This document shows, one piece after another, positions 7,876-15,627 of a DNA stretch of 33,384 nucleotides. Both the position numbers and the translations under genes were made by a program. Under the pieces are notes generated by a model that saw only the letters and a list, made by a program, of their open reading frames with translations, ran no database searches and was not told the DNA's origin. Source of the stretch: an uncultured Flavobacteriales bacterium (GTDB taxonomy: Bacteria; Bacteroidota; Bacteroidia; Flavobacteriales; Weeksellaceae); assembly GCA_937876095.1 (NCBI GenBank), contig CALFIE010000023.1, forward strand, positions 1-33,384, read 5' to 3'. The first letter of the stretch is position 1, and every line of letters begins with the position of its first letter.

Positions 7876-7910
7876 ATAATTTTATCACTAAATTAAATTT
7901 ATTCAGTTTT

Positions 7911-7941
7911 GTCAGTCTTAGCGAAGTCAATGACGTTCGTA
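7911..7941. repeat. Degenerate copy of a GTCAGTCTGAGCGAAG-type intergenic repeat
   Basis: The spacer contains GTCAGTCTTAGCGAAGTCAA followed by TGACGTTCG. It resembles the TGAGCGAAG(C/T)CGAAGA core found again at about 12142-12161. From general knowledge, such GAGCGAAGTCGAAGA elements are dispersed in many flavobacterial genomes. Confidence 0.45.
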
Positions 7942-7948
7942 AATATTA

Positions 7949-7976
7949 AAAAAGCCTTCAAAATTGAAGGCTTTTT
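7949..7976. terminator. Bidirectional intrinsic terminator
   Basis: AAAAAGCCTTCAA (7949-7961), a two-base loop, then TTGAAGGCTTTTT (7964-7976). The 13-bp perfect stem is flanked by A and T runs, so it can stop transcripts from both sides. It lies between the nucleoside phosphorylase gene (+) and the DUF922 gene (-), which converge here. Confidence 0.88.
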
Positions 7977-8050
7977 ATGATTTTTTTACTTTTTTCTACA
8001 ACATTGTATTCTAATAATAGCTTGAGCATTCCTAAAAATTATCCCGGATT

Positions 8051-8641
8051 TTAGAGCGACATTAATTGAAATTTCTCAAGTATTTTCAATTCTTTGTCAA
8101 CTTTTTCTTTCCAAATTTTTTGTTTTGGATTTTTGTCAGACAAAAACTTTCCATTCAAATAATATACTTTATCATCAATCTCTGTATCAAACAAAATATT
8201 ATAATTGTCATATTTCTTATTCCAATCACTTACTTTATCTTTATAAATTTGTAAATTATTAACATTTAGCTTGCGTAAACTATCAATGGATTTACGCATT
8301 TTTCTTGCATATAATTCAACAATATTAAAGTGAATTTGCTCATGTTCTAAGGTAGTCTCTGTTTTAAGAAGCATCCAAGAATCTTTTGGATCAAAATATA
8401 CAAAAACCTCCATTTTGGGTGTTGTATTACTAGTTTGGGAAGTATTAAACCTAAATTTAAATCTGCTTTGAGCTCCCAAAATCATTCCATTGTTCTCAAT
8501 TTTAATAGTGTCTTTCTGCACCGCCTTAAAATCTTCAAATTTTAATGGTCTTTTTGCATTCCATAAAACCAAGTCAGATTGTTGTTGAACAAAGTTTAAC
8601 AATAAGAATATTGCGAAAATTAGAAATAAATATTTTTTCAT
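8051..8641 (-). CDS. Secreted DUF922-type zincin-like protein
   Basis: A 196-residue protein with an N-terminal hydrophobic signal peptide (MKKYLFLIFAIFLLLNFVQ). The mature part begins with LWNAKRPLKFEDFKA, a common opening of DUF922 proteins. It carries TLEHEQIHFNIVELYARK with an HExxH motif (H100, E101, H104), which suggests a zinc peptidase fold exported to the periplasm or cell surface. The third zinc ligand and substrates are not evident. A DUF922 assignment is made by pattern (W-x-x-x-R-L-x-W/F-x-D-F near the start, HEQ.HF later), not by search. It stands alone between a terminator and tag, with no recognisable promoter box. Confidence 0.8.
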   Translation of the reverse strand: MKKYLFLIFAIFLLLNFVQQQSDLVLWNAKRPLKFEDFKAVQKDTIKIENNGMILGAQSRFKFRFNTSQTSNTTPKMEVFVYFDPKDSWMLLKTETTLEHEQIHFNIVELYARKMRKSIDSLRKLNVNNLQIYKDKVSDWNKKYDNYNILFDTEIDDKVYYLNGKFLSDKNPKQKIWKEKVDKELKILEKFQLMSL

Positions 8642-8730
8642 TGCAGTTTATAATCCAAGATCTGTGCTAAAAATTGATGATCAGAAAAAAAATTAACAAT
8701 AGATTTCTAATCATCTTTTTATATTTAAAG

Positions 8731-9291
8731 TTAATAATTTCTACAAAAACAATCTTCCACATGATCATTTACCATTCCTGTTGCTTGCATATGCGCATAA
8801 ACTACAGTGGAACCCATAAATTTGAAACCACGTTTTTTCAAATCTTTTGATAAAGCATCAGAAATTTCAGAAGTTGCTGATACTTCTTTTAGTGTTTTTG
8901 GTTGGTTATCAATTGGTTTCCCACCTACAAAACCCCAAATATATTTTGAGAACGTTCCAAATTCTTTCTGCACATCCATAAATTTTTGTGCATTGGTGAT
9001 GGTTGCCAAAATTTTTAGACGGTTTCTGATGATTCCTACATTTTGCATAAGTTCATCTATTTTTTTATCAGAATATTTTGAAATTTTTTGGTAATTAAAA
9101 TCATCAAAAGCATTTCTGAAATTCTCACGTTTTGCCAAAATCGTGTACCAACTTAATCCCGCTTGAAAACTTTCTAAAATCAGAAATTCAAAAATTTTAT
9201 CATCTTCATAGACTGGTTTTCCCCATTCTTCATCGTGGTATTTTCTGTAGAGATCGTCTTTTTCGCACCAAGCACAGCGATTTTTTTCCAT
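8731..9291 (-). CDS. tag: DNA-3-methyladenine glycosylase I
   Basis: A 186-residue base-excision repair enzyme that removes 3-methyladenine from DNA. The zinc ligands known from E. coli Tag are all found: C6 (NRCAWCE), H19 (KYHDEEWG), H177 and C181 (DHVEDCFC). The active-site region LILESFQAGLSWYTIL with its Glu is intact. FVGGKPIDNQPKTL and RGFKFMGSTVVYAHMQATG are the canonical C-terminal segments. The ATG at 9291 is chosen over an in-frame TTG one codon upstream. A TATATTTG box lies 17 nt upstream of this ATG. It is transcribed away from the gene-poor stretch 9317-9765. Confidence 0.96.
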   Translation of the reverse strand: MEKNRCAWCEKDDLYRKYHDEEWGKPVYEDDKIFEFLILESFQAGLSWYTILAKRENFRNAFDDFNYQKISKYSDKKIDELMQNVGIIRNRLKILATITNAQKFMDVQKEFGTFSKYIWGFVGGKPIDNQPKTLKEVSATSEISDALSKDLKKRGFKFMGSTVVYAHMQATGMVNDHVEDCFCRNY

Positions 9292-9308
9292 CAATTTTAA
9301 TATTTTTT

Positions 9309-9316
9309 CAAATATA
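9309..9316 (-). promoter_or_regulatory. -7 promoter box (TATATTTG) of tag
   Basis: CAAATATA on the plus strand matches TAnnTTTG on the minus strand, 17 nt before the tag ATG. A CAAA at 9340-9343 (TTTG on minus, 23-bp spacer) is a weak -33 candidate. Confidence 0.5.
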
Positions 9317-9408
9317 GATATTTGTTAGTATTAGCTAGGCAAAAAATTATATAAAAATTAATAATAATGTCCTAATTTTCAGTTTATGATACCAAAAAAT
9401 CTACAATT

Positions 9409-9566
9409 ATGAAGTCAGAAGATAACAAATTTGGGAGTTTCAATCAATTGAAAGAAAAAGCTGCAGAAACTTATGAAAAAAAACAAAGAACTAACAAAAT
9501 AACCAAGAAAAAGCAGGTGAATTGGCAGAAAAAGTTAAAAATGGAAAATCAAGTTTAATTTTTTAA
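9409..9566 (+). pseudogene. CsbD-like small stress protein, frameshifted
   Basis: From ATG 9409 the first ~24 codons read MKSEDNKFGSFNQLKEKAAE and TYEKK, resembling the Lys/Glu/Ala-rich start of CsbD-like general stress proteins. That frame continues as an unlike, Lys/Gln-rich tail to a stop at 9556-9558 (49 aa). Another frame, from about 9495, gives NNQEKAGELAEKVKNGKSS and then a stop at 9564-9566. It has the same repeated K-A-x-E-x-x-E-K character and is probably the original C-terminus. The break lies in an A-rich tract at about 9475-9500. This may be a real frameshift, a sequencing error or a short functional protein; the family call rests on composition and pattern only. Confidence 0.5.
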
Positions 9567-9611
9567 TAAAAAATTATAATATAATTAACATATTTTTGTG
9601 AAATTTATTAA

Positions 9612-9725
9612 TATTTTTGTACTCTAAAGTTAGTTTATTTAGTTTTACTAAATGTCCTAATATATAGTTATTCATAAGATCAAATTTTTGTAAGAGAATC
9701 CCGTAATTTCGGGGTTCTTTTTTTT
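9612..9725 (+). ncRNA. Candidate small RNA ending in an intrinsic terminator
   Basis: A TATTTTTG box (9612-9619, TAnnTTTG) is followed by about 100 nt with no reading frame and then a hairpin with eight T residues (9696-9725). No upstream gene obviously needs this terminator, since the CsbD-like remnant ends 130 nt earlier. A short independent transcript of roughly 100 nt is therefore possible. A second TATTTTTG lies at 9591-9598. No known RNA family was recognised, and the terminator could instead serve the remnant gene. Confidence 0.3.
9696..9725 (+). terminator. Intrinsic terminator upstream of fabI
   Basis: GAATCCCG (9696-9703), loop TAATTT, CGGGGTTC (9710-9717) with one G-U pair, then eight T residues. 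It insulates fabI from upstream transcription. The T-run overlaps the -33 element of the fabI promoter. Confidence 0.85.
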
Positions 9726-9751
9726 GCTTTAAAATAAAAATTCTAAATTTG
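9723..9751 (+). promoter_or_regulatory. fabI promoter
   Basis: TTTG (9723-9726), a 17-bp spacer, then TAAATTTG (9744-9751) fit the Bacteroidota housekeeping consensus. The start codon follows 14 nt after the -7 box, so the leader would be only about 8 nt. Confidence 0.6.
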
Positions 9752-9765
9752 CTAAAATTAAAATT

Positions 9766-10572
9766 ATGTACGGATTACTCAAAGGTAAAAAAGGAATCAT
9801 CTTCGGAGCTTTGGATTCCAATTCCATCGCTTGGAAAGTTGCAGAACGTTGTCACGAAGAAGGCGCAGAATTTGTGCTATCAAACGCACCAATCGCAATG
9901 AGAATGGGTGAAATAAATGCACTTGCAGAAAAAACAGGTTCGGATATCGTAGCTGCAGATGCTACTTCTATGGAAGATTTAGAGAAATTATTTGATCACG
10001 CAATTGCAAAATTCGGAAAATTAGACTTCATTTTGCATTCAATTGGGATGTCTGTAAATGTAAGAAAAGGTAAACACTACACCGATATCAATTATGATTG
10101 GCTAGAGAAAGGTTGGGATGTTTCTGCAGTTTCTTTCCACAAAGTGATGAAAACAGCTTGGGAAAAAAATTGTATGAATGAGTGGGGATCTATTTTGGCG
10201 CTGACTTATATTGCGGCACAACGTACGTTCCCAGATTACAACGATATGGCAGATAATAAATCGTATTTAGAAAGTATTGCAAGAACATTCGGATATTATT
10301 GGGGAGACCGAAAAGTTCGTGTAAACACCATTTCGCAATCACCTACTGTAACTACTGCAGGAAGTGGAGTGAAAGGTTTTGGCGGATTTTTGGGATTTGC
10401 AGAAGATATGTCGCCACTTGGTAATGCAACTGCGCTTGATTGTGCTAATTATTGTGTAGCAATGTTCTCTGATCTTACCAGAAAAGTAACGATGCAAAAT
10501 TTATTTAATGATGGTGGTTTCAGCAATACGGGAGTTTCACAAAAAGTAGTAGATAAATATACAGGAGAATAG
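9766..10572 (+). CDS. fabI: Enoyl-[acyl-carrier-protein] reductase, NADH-dependent
   Basis: A 268-residue short-chain dehydrogenase fold enzyme that performs the last reduction of each fatty-acid elongation cycle. The N-terminal GLLKGKKGIIFGALDSNSIA is the FabI form of the NAD-binding loop. The catalytic pair is Y158 and K165 in YNDMADNK (Y-x6-K), with the upstream second Tyr in ALTYIAAQRTFPDYN. VRVNTISQSPTVTTAGSGVKG is the substrate-loop region (FabI usually has SAGPIRTLAASGI here). The sequence diverges from proteobacterial FabI but has standard length. It is transcribed alone from its own promoter, between a terminator upstream and one at 10730-10760. Confidence 0.95.
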   Translation: MYGLLKGKKGIIFGALDSNSIAWKVAERCHEEGAEFVLSNAPIAMRMGEINALAEKTGSDIVAADATSMEDLEKLFDHAIAKFGKLDFILHSIGMSVNVRKGKHYTDINYDWLEKGWDVSAVSFHKVMKTAWEKNCMNEWGSILALTYIAAQRTFPDYNDMADNKSYLESIARTFGYYWGDRKVRVNTISQSPTVTTAGSGVKGFGGFLGFAEDMSPLGNATALDCANYCVAMFSDLTRKVTMQNLFNDGGFSNTGVSQKVVDKYTGE

Positions 10573-10611
10573 TTTTTCTATTATTTTTTTTCAATTAATG
10601 TAAATTATTGA

Positions 10612-10629
10612 TAATTAATGCATTAATTA
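10612..10629. repeat. 18-bp perfect palindrome downstream of fabI
   Basis: TAATTAATGCATTAATTA is self-complementary over 18 bp and lies 40 bp after the fabI stop. There is no T-run, so it is not a terminator. It might be a binding site or a chance AT palindrome. Confidence 0.4.
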
Positions 10630-10729
10630 ATTTTATTTAAAGTTATTTATATTGATGGAATTAAGTTCTTATTTGATGAAATAAAAAGAAAAATATTTCC
10701 TAAAATTTTAACTTTTTACCTAGAATATA

Positions 10730-10760
10730 GATAGTCCAAATTATTTTGGACTATCTTTTT
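10730..10760 (+). terminator. Intrinsic terminator
   Basis: GATAGTCCAAA (10730-10740), loop TTAT, TTTGGACTATC (10745-10755) and five T residues. The 11-bp perfect stem lies 158 nt beyond the fabI stop. It serves either a long fabI 3' UTR or a separate short transcript in 10573-10729, where no gene is visible. Confidence 0.88.
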
Positions 10761-10835
10761 GATTGAAGTGAAAAAAAATCAAGATTTTTTTTCTAAATTT
10801 TTTGAAAAAGTGTAATTTAGGCCAAACTAAAAAAT

Positions 10836-12017
10836 ATGTCTTATTATCCACTAAATTCGATACCAGATTATTTCGGAATTGATAGTTTACTTACTGAGGA
10901 ACACCTACTTATACGTCAATCTGTAAGAGATTGGGTAGAGAGTTTTGTGATGTCACAAATTGATCACGCTGCACAAAATCATACCGATTTGCCAAATCTG
11001 ATGCGCGAATTGGGAAATATTGGTGCATTAGGACCTTACATTCCAGAAGAATATGGTGGTGCCGGTTTTGATCAGATTTCCTACGGAATCATCATGCAGG
11101 AATTAGAACGAGGTGATTCTGCAGTTCGTTCTGCAGCATCTGTACAAAGTTCACTCGTAATGTTCCCGATTTACGAATTCGGTTCAGAAGAGCAAAAGCG
11201 CAAATATTTACCAAAATTAGCAACCGGAGAAATGATTGGTGCATTTGGATTAACCGAACCAAATCACGGTTCTGATCCTGGTTCTATGGAAACCCATTTC
11301 GAAGACAAAGGTGATTATCTTTTGCTAAATGGGGCCAAAATGTGGATTACCAATGCTCCTCTGTGTGATATTGCCGTAGTTTGGGCAAAAAACGAAAACG
11401 GTAAAGTACGAGGAATGATTGTTGAACGAAATTTTGAAGGTTTTACCACGCCAGAAACTCATAACAAATGGTCTTTAAGAGCTTCCAAAACAGGCGAATT
11501 AGTGTTTGACAACGTAAAAGTACCTAAAGAAAATTTGCTGCCAAATGTAGAAGGTTTGAAAGGACCGCTTTCTTGCCTGAATTCTGCAAGATATGGGATT
11601 TCTTGGGGAGTAATTGGTGCAGCTATCGATTGTTATTGCACTGCTTTGCAATATGCTAAAGAACGCAAACAATTCGGTAAAGCAATTGCAGGTTTTCAAT
11701 TGCAACAGAAAAAATTAGCAGAATTCGTTACAGAAATTACCAAAGCACAACTTCTTTGTTTGCAACTCGGAAATCTGAAAAACGATCACAAAGCAAGTCC
11801 TGCTCAAATTTCTATGGCAAAAAGAAACAACGTGAAAATGGCGATTGATATTGCAAGAGAAAGCCGACAAATGCTTGGTGGAATGGGAATTGTAGGCGAT
11901 TTCCCGATGATGCGTCACGCTGCAAATTTAGAATCAGTCATCACTTACGAAGGAACTCACGATATTCATTTACTGATCACGGGATTAGATGTTACCGGAA
12001 TAAATGCTTTTGGTTAG
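10836..12017 (+). CDS. Acyl-CoA dehydrogenase, glutaryl-CoA dehydrogenase-like
   Basis: A 393-residue FAD enzyme of the acyl-CoA dehydrogenase superfamily. The order is normal: helical N-domain to about residue 125, GAFGLTEPNHGSDPGSMET (FAD-contact loop), LLNGAKMWITNAP, the beta domain, and a C-terminal helical domain with CTALQYAKERKQFGKAIAGF. The catalytic base is E372 in TYEGTHDIHLL. The C-terminal VTGINAFG and the TYEGTHDIH form are characteristic of glutaryl-CoA dehydrogenases, which oxidise and decarboxylate glutaryl-CoA to crotonyl-CoA in lysine/tryptophan breakdown. I infer this specificity from those motifs and give no symbol. It is monocistronic, followed by a terminator at 12044-12067. 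Confidence 0.9.
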   Translation: MSYYPLNSIPDYFGIDSLLTEEHLLIRQSVRDWVESFVMSQIDHAAQNHTDLPNLMRELGNIGALGPYIPEEYGGAGFDQISYGIIMQELERGDSAVRSAASVQSSLVMFPIYEFGSEEQKRKYLPKLATGEMIGAFGLTEPNHGSDPGSMETHFEDKGDYLLLNGAKMWITNAPLCDIAVVWAKNENGKVRGMIVERNFEGFTTPETHNKWSLRASKTGELVFDNVKVPKENLLPNVEGLKGPLSCLNSARYGISWGVIGAAIDCYCTALQYAKERKQFGKAIAGFQLQQKKLAEFVTEITKAQLLCLQLGNLKNDHKASPAQISMAKRNNVKMAIDIARESRQMLGGMGIVGDFPMMRHAANLESVITYEGTHDIHLLITGLDVTGINAFG

Positions 12018-12043
12018 TATCTACTAAAATGATAAAAATTAAG

Positions 12044-12067
12044 AAGGCTCCTTTTTGAGCTTTTTTT
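12044..12067 (+). terminator. Intrinsic terminator after the acyl-CoA dehydrogenase gene
   Basis: AAGGCTC (12044-12050), loop CTTTTT, GAGCTTT (12057-12063) with one G-U pair, then a T-run. It starts 27 nt after the stop codon. Confidence 0.75.
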
Positions 12068-12128
12068 ATGCAAAATTTCAAAATTTTGATGATAAAAATT
12101 GAAATTTTGAGAAAAGATGAACTTTCAC

Positions 12129-12181
12129 AACCCTTTTTGCGTTCTGAGCGAAGCCGAAGAAAAAATCGCAGAAAGGGTTTT
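12129..12181. repeat. Hairpin intergenic repeat with GAGCGAAG core
   Basis: AACCCTTTTTGCG (12129-12141) pairs with CGCAGAAAGGGTT (12167-12179, one G-U), enclosing TTCTGAGCGAAGCCGAAGAA. A T-rich tail follows, so it may also act as a terminator between the convergent acyl-CoA dehydrogenase and nuclease genes. The loop is the same element as in 7911-7941. Confidence 0.55.
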
Positions 12182-12264
12182 TAGTTTTTTAGACCAAAAA
12201 AAATGAATTTTTTAGTTTATTATTTGATTAACAATAAATTACAAAGTAATTTTCTACAGTAAAA

Positions 12265-14976
12265 TTAAATCTGAAAATTCACTTTTTTACTTTCTATAAA
12301 AGGAATTTCGGGATCTAAAATTTCCACAATCAAACTTCTAATAGAAACCAAAGCATCTTGTAAATCTCCCGATTTGAACACGAGTGGAATAACTCCTCTA
12401 TTTACTTCAGCAAAACTCCAAATACCACTCATAATTTCTTTATTTCTAAATTCGCTATCTTGTTCAATCACAAATTGATAGATGCAAAGTTGCAATGCTT
12501 GAACCAATTCTTTATTCATTAAAAAATGGTCACGATTTTCATCTTTAATGCTTATTTCTAATTTTTTTGATTTACCAGTTTTATAATCAATAATTCTTAT
12601 GGTATCATTTAAGACATCAATTCGGTCGATATAACCATAAAACGCAACACTTTCCGTTTGTTCATCATTTAAATAAAAATCTACGTTTTCGAAATTTTTC
12701 TCAAGTGCCAAAATTTTCAATGAATTTCCGTTTTTTACCAATTCTAGATCGTATTGTATGATGCTTTCGATGACTTTTTTTGCCATCGATTTGTGAATAA
12801 AATTGATGCCTCTTTCGTAGTACTCTGGTTGATGATTTAGTTTTTTGATAGCCAATCCTAATGCTTCATCTATTTCTTTAAGCAAATCCTTTAAATCGCT
12901 GATTTTCAGATTGATATTTTTCACTTTTTCATAAAGTACTTGAAGTGAATAATGCACCAAGTTTCCGTAATTTTTGCTCGATAATTCTTCTTCTATTTCT
13001 ATTGCATCTCTAGTTCCCAAAACCTTGTTCATATAAAAACTAATGGGGTCATATAAATAACTGGTGAGATGTGTAGGTGCAATTCTATTTCGCCACTTTT
13101 GCAACTGTTGCATCGCGGTTTCAGATTTTGGGATTTCCATCAATTTTGCAGAAGTTGGTTCGGTAGAATTTTCTATCACAAAATGCTGAATTTCGTGCTT
13201 GCTTTCCATTTCTAATTGGGTGATAAATCTGCTTTTTTCACCAGTATTTGCACCCGAACTTTGCTCATTGTACAGTAGAAATACATTTTCGGCTCCTTGT
13301 AACAATCGGTAAAAATGATAGGCATAAATACTATCATTCACCAGAAAAGTGTGCATGTTGAAATGTGAACGAACATCAAAAGGAAGATAGGTATTTTGCG
13401 TGTTTCCGAGAGGTAATTTGCCTTCGTTTACAGAGAGTAAAATAATATTTTTGAAATTCAGCAATCGCGTTTCCAGCAAGCCCATAATTTGCAAACCAGT
13501 AAGAGGTTCTCCCTGGAAATCAATACTTTCCGCATGTACCAATTGCTGCACCAAGACTTCCAAATTTTCCATTTTCAAGGCAAAAGGAAAGTCAGTAATT
13601 TGATTTTTTAATAATTTGAATGCCGATTCGAAATAAGAAATATTTTCATACAATGTATCATCTAAATCATTGAATTTCAATTGATAACAATAATTAATTA
13701 CTTGCTCTAAAAAAGATTCAACAGAAGTCGGTTTCAAAAGTAAGGCGAAATACGACAAATTTCCGAGCAACTCACGCATCAACTTTTTAGAAATATAGAC
13801 AATGTTTCGCTCTTCGATATAATTTTTGAAATTTTCAATGATTTTTTGGTCAGAATCCAGCCTGGGAAATTCTTCTATTATTGAAATCACATCGTGAAAA
13901 TAATAAGTAGCATCTGATTTTTCCAGTTGTTTTTGGAGGTAAAAAAGTTGCTTCACAGCATTGCTGAAACCCAAATTTTTCAGAGGGAAACCCATCGTTA
14001 TATTCAGATTATCAATGGCATACAAAGAGTCTAAACAAGCAGGCAAAAGATTTTCATCCAGCAAAATTACGGCAGTATCTGTTGATTGTTTGCTTTCTGA
14101 ATTGGGCAAATCTTTCAAAATTTTTGGTAAAATTTTGGATTGGGAAACATTTCCTGAAACCTCAAAAACTTGTATATTTTTTGGTTGTTCAAAATCGTGT
14201 TCTACCCAAGAAAATGGTCTGCTGTTGTTGAATTCTTTCCAGGTTTGATAGTTGCGTAAAAATGCACCAGCTTCTTGTTTTTCATCTTTTATATAATAAG
14301 TATCTGCATTGAAAAAGCAATCTGCTTTGTCCCACTGCAAAAGCGTTCTTACCAATTTTTCTTCAACAGTAGTAAGTGCATTGAAACCACAAAACACAAA
14401 ATAATCTTGGGTTTTTTGTACAAAATCATCGATTTTGTGGGTGGCTATTTCGTGAATCATTCCTGCAGTTGCCCAATTCTTTTCTTGTAGTTTTTCTTTA
14501 AGAATGGGCAAAAATACATTCATATTTTTCCAAAAATTCAGAAATCTTCGTCGTGGTACATCTTCGGAATCGCCCAAATTTTCTGCCCAATTTTTAATTC
14601 GCTCCTCGTGGAACATATATTCCAACACTTCTTGGTCGTTTTCAGAAAATTTCATCATATCGTCCCAATCTTTCAGTACCGTTGGAAACCATTTCAGAAA
14701 TCCTGAAAAATCATCTTTTGGACTCAAATTCAGTTCGTTATAGACCTGAAAACCAAAAAGCCAAAGTGAAATTGGCTTCAGTTCTTGTTGCTCTGCAATG
14801 TCTTTAATTAAATCTTCAATACTGAGAAAAGTGGGCAAAAATCCGGAGTAGTTTTTTTCTTCGAGAATTTTTTTAATAAAAACGATGGGTCTTTTTCCGG
14901 GCAATATAAACGTAAACGCAGATAAATCTGCGTTTTTACTTAAAAGTTCATCGATTATTTTTTCTAAAAATTTCAA
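12265..14976 (-). CDS. PD-(D/E)XK nuclease family protein (AddB/RecB-nuclease-like)
   Basis: A 903-residue protein. The C-terminal third is a RecB-type nuclease domain: LTSYLYDPISFYMNKVLG, then GNLVHYSLQVLYEK (His), GYIDRIDV (D784) and IRIIDYKTGKSKK (D797-Y-K799), the His/Asp/D-x-K set of the family. The N-terminal two thirds resemble an inactivated helicase as in AddB (FILPGKRPIVFIKKILEE in place of a Walker A, and LLETRLLNFKNIILLSVNEG). The usual Cys of the AddB/RecB-family Fe-S site (RCPFKFY type) is replaced by YDPISFY, so no cluster is expected. The inferred role is DNA double-strand-break processing, but no AddA-like helicase gene lies in the window. The only possible start is TTG at 14976, because a stop lies 7 codons upstream and the next ATG is over 100 codons in. 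Confidence 0.85.
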   Translation of the reverse strand: MKFLEKIIDELLSKNADLSAFTFILPGKRPIVFIKKILEEKNYSGFLPTFLSIEDLIKDIAEQQELKPISLWLFGFQVYNELNLSPKDDFSGFLKWFPTVLKDWDDMMKFSENDQEVLEYMFHEERIKNWAENLGDSEDVPRRRFLNFWKNMNVFLPILKEKLQEKNWATAGMIHEIATHKIDDFVQKTQDYFVFCGFNALTTVEEKLVRTLLQWDKADCFFNADTYYIKDEKQEAGAFLRNYQTWKEFNNSRPFSWVEHDFEQPKNIQVFEVSGNVSQSKILPKILKDLPNSESKQSTDTAVILLDENLLPACLDSLYAIDNLNITMGFPLKNLGFSNAVKQLFYLQKQLEKSDATYYFHDVISIIEEFPRLDSDQKIIENFKNYIEERNIVYISKKLMRELLGNLSYFALLLKPTSVESFLEQVINYCYQLKFNDLDDTLYENISYFESAFKLLKNQITDFPFALKMENLEVLVQQLVHAESIDFQGEPLTGLQIMGLLETRLLNFKNIILLSVNEGKLPLGNTQNTYLPFDVRSHFNMHTFLVNDSIYAYHFYRLLQGAENVFLLYNEQSSGANTGEKSRFITQLEMESKHEIQHFVIENSTEPTSAKLMEIPKSETAMQQLQKWRNRIAPTHLTSYLYDPISFYMNKVLGTRDAIEIEEELSSKNYGNLVHYSLQVLYEKVKNINLKISDLKDLLKEIDEALGLAIKKLNHQPEYYERGINFIHKSMAKKVIESIIQYDLELVKNGNSLKILALEKNFENVDFYLNDEQTESVAFYGYIDRIDVLNDTIRIIDYKTGKSKKLEISIKDENRDHFLMNKELVQALQLCIYQFVIEQDSEFRNKEIMSGIWSFAEVNRGVIPLVFKSGDLQDALVSIRSLIVEILDPEIPFIESKKVNFQI

Positions 14977-15025
14977 AATCGGGGTGGTTTTTCTTTAATT
15001 GGGAAATGGTTTTGTTTCAATTGAT

Positions 15026-15391
15026 TCAAATCCGATCTGTATTATCTCTCAAACAATCAATAAATTGTGTTTTTTTAATTACTGTACGGAATTTTTCATC
15101 ATATTTTTTATTAAGCGTTATTATTTTAAGTTCACCTGAATAGTGAAGATAAAATAAAATATCCTCATTTTGATTTGTAAAATAGTAATAAAAGAAACCT
15201 CCATCACAACGAGTAATCATATAAAAGTGAGGTAAAAAAGATGCTAATTCGTCTTTTTTAACTTCAATTGCTCCATTAAAATTTCCATTAACTTTTATGG
15301 ATTTAAAATACTCCAAAGTTTTTATAAGAGGTTTGTAGTCCTTTCGGTTTTTTGTCCAATTAGAAATCCATTTTGTATTAAATCCACTCAT
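15026..15391 (-). CDS. Hypothetical protein
   Basis: A 121-residue protein from the ATG at 15391 (MSGFNTKWISNWTKNR). An in-frame TTG 8 codons earlier is less likely. No domain, signal peptide or membrane span is recognised. It has aromatic-rich strands (FYMITRCDGGFFYYYF and ILFYLHYSGELKIITL) suggestive of a small alpha/beta fold. It reads like SMI1/immunity-type or phage-orphan small proteins in composition, but nothing supports a firm call. It lies 32 bp after a smaller orphan gene and 49 bp before the nuclease gene. A 14-bp tandem duplication (CTCATAAAAATTAA, 15387-15412) spans the start region. Confidence 0.55.
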   Translation of the reverse strand: MSGFNTKWISNWTKNRKDYKPLIKTLEYFKSIKVNGNFNGAIEVKKDELASFLPHFYMITRCDGGFFYYYFTNQNEDILFYLHYSGELKIITLNKKYDEKFRTVIKKTQFIDCLRDNTDRI

Positions 15392-15423
15392 AAAAATTAA
15401 CTCATAAAAATTCAATAAAATTA

Positions 15424-15594
15424 TTAAGTTATTGAATTAATTAATTTTCGTGATGAGAATTTTTCAAGTTTAACCCAATATATTGAAGTAAATTTTGGGA
15501 AGTAATTTACATCTTTATCAAATTCTTTGTCAAATTCAAACAGAGGGAGTTTTCTGTATTTAATAATTGCCAAATCTCTTTTTATTTTTTGCAT
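15424..15594 (-). CDS. Small hypothetical protein
   Basis: A 56-residue frame from ATG 15594, opening MQKIKRDLAIIKYRKL and ending FSSRKLINSIT. It is basic and without signal or membrane segment. It starts 33 nt after the stop of the lipoprotein gene and ends 32 bp before the 121-residue orphan, so the three may be co-transcribed. It could be a truncated N-terminal piece of a larger gene continued in the next frame. No function can be assigned. Confidence 0.35.
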   Translation of the reverse strand: MQKIKRDLAIIKYRKLPLFEFDKEFDKDVNYFPKFTSIYWVKLEKFSSRKLINSIT

Positions 15595-15627
15595 TTTAAT
15601 AAAATTACAGACATAAAAAAAAACCAA

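Noticed and set aside
15595..15627. Extension of the 56-residue frame to a TTG adjacent to the lipoprotein stop
   Set aside because: The added residues are AT-rich and unlike a start region; ATG 15594 is a better start.
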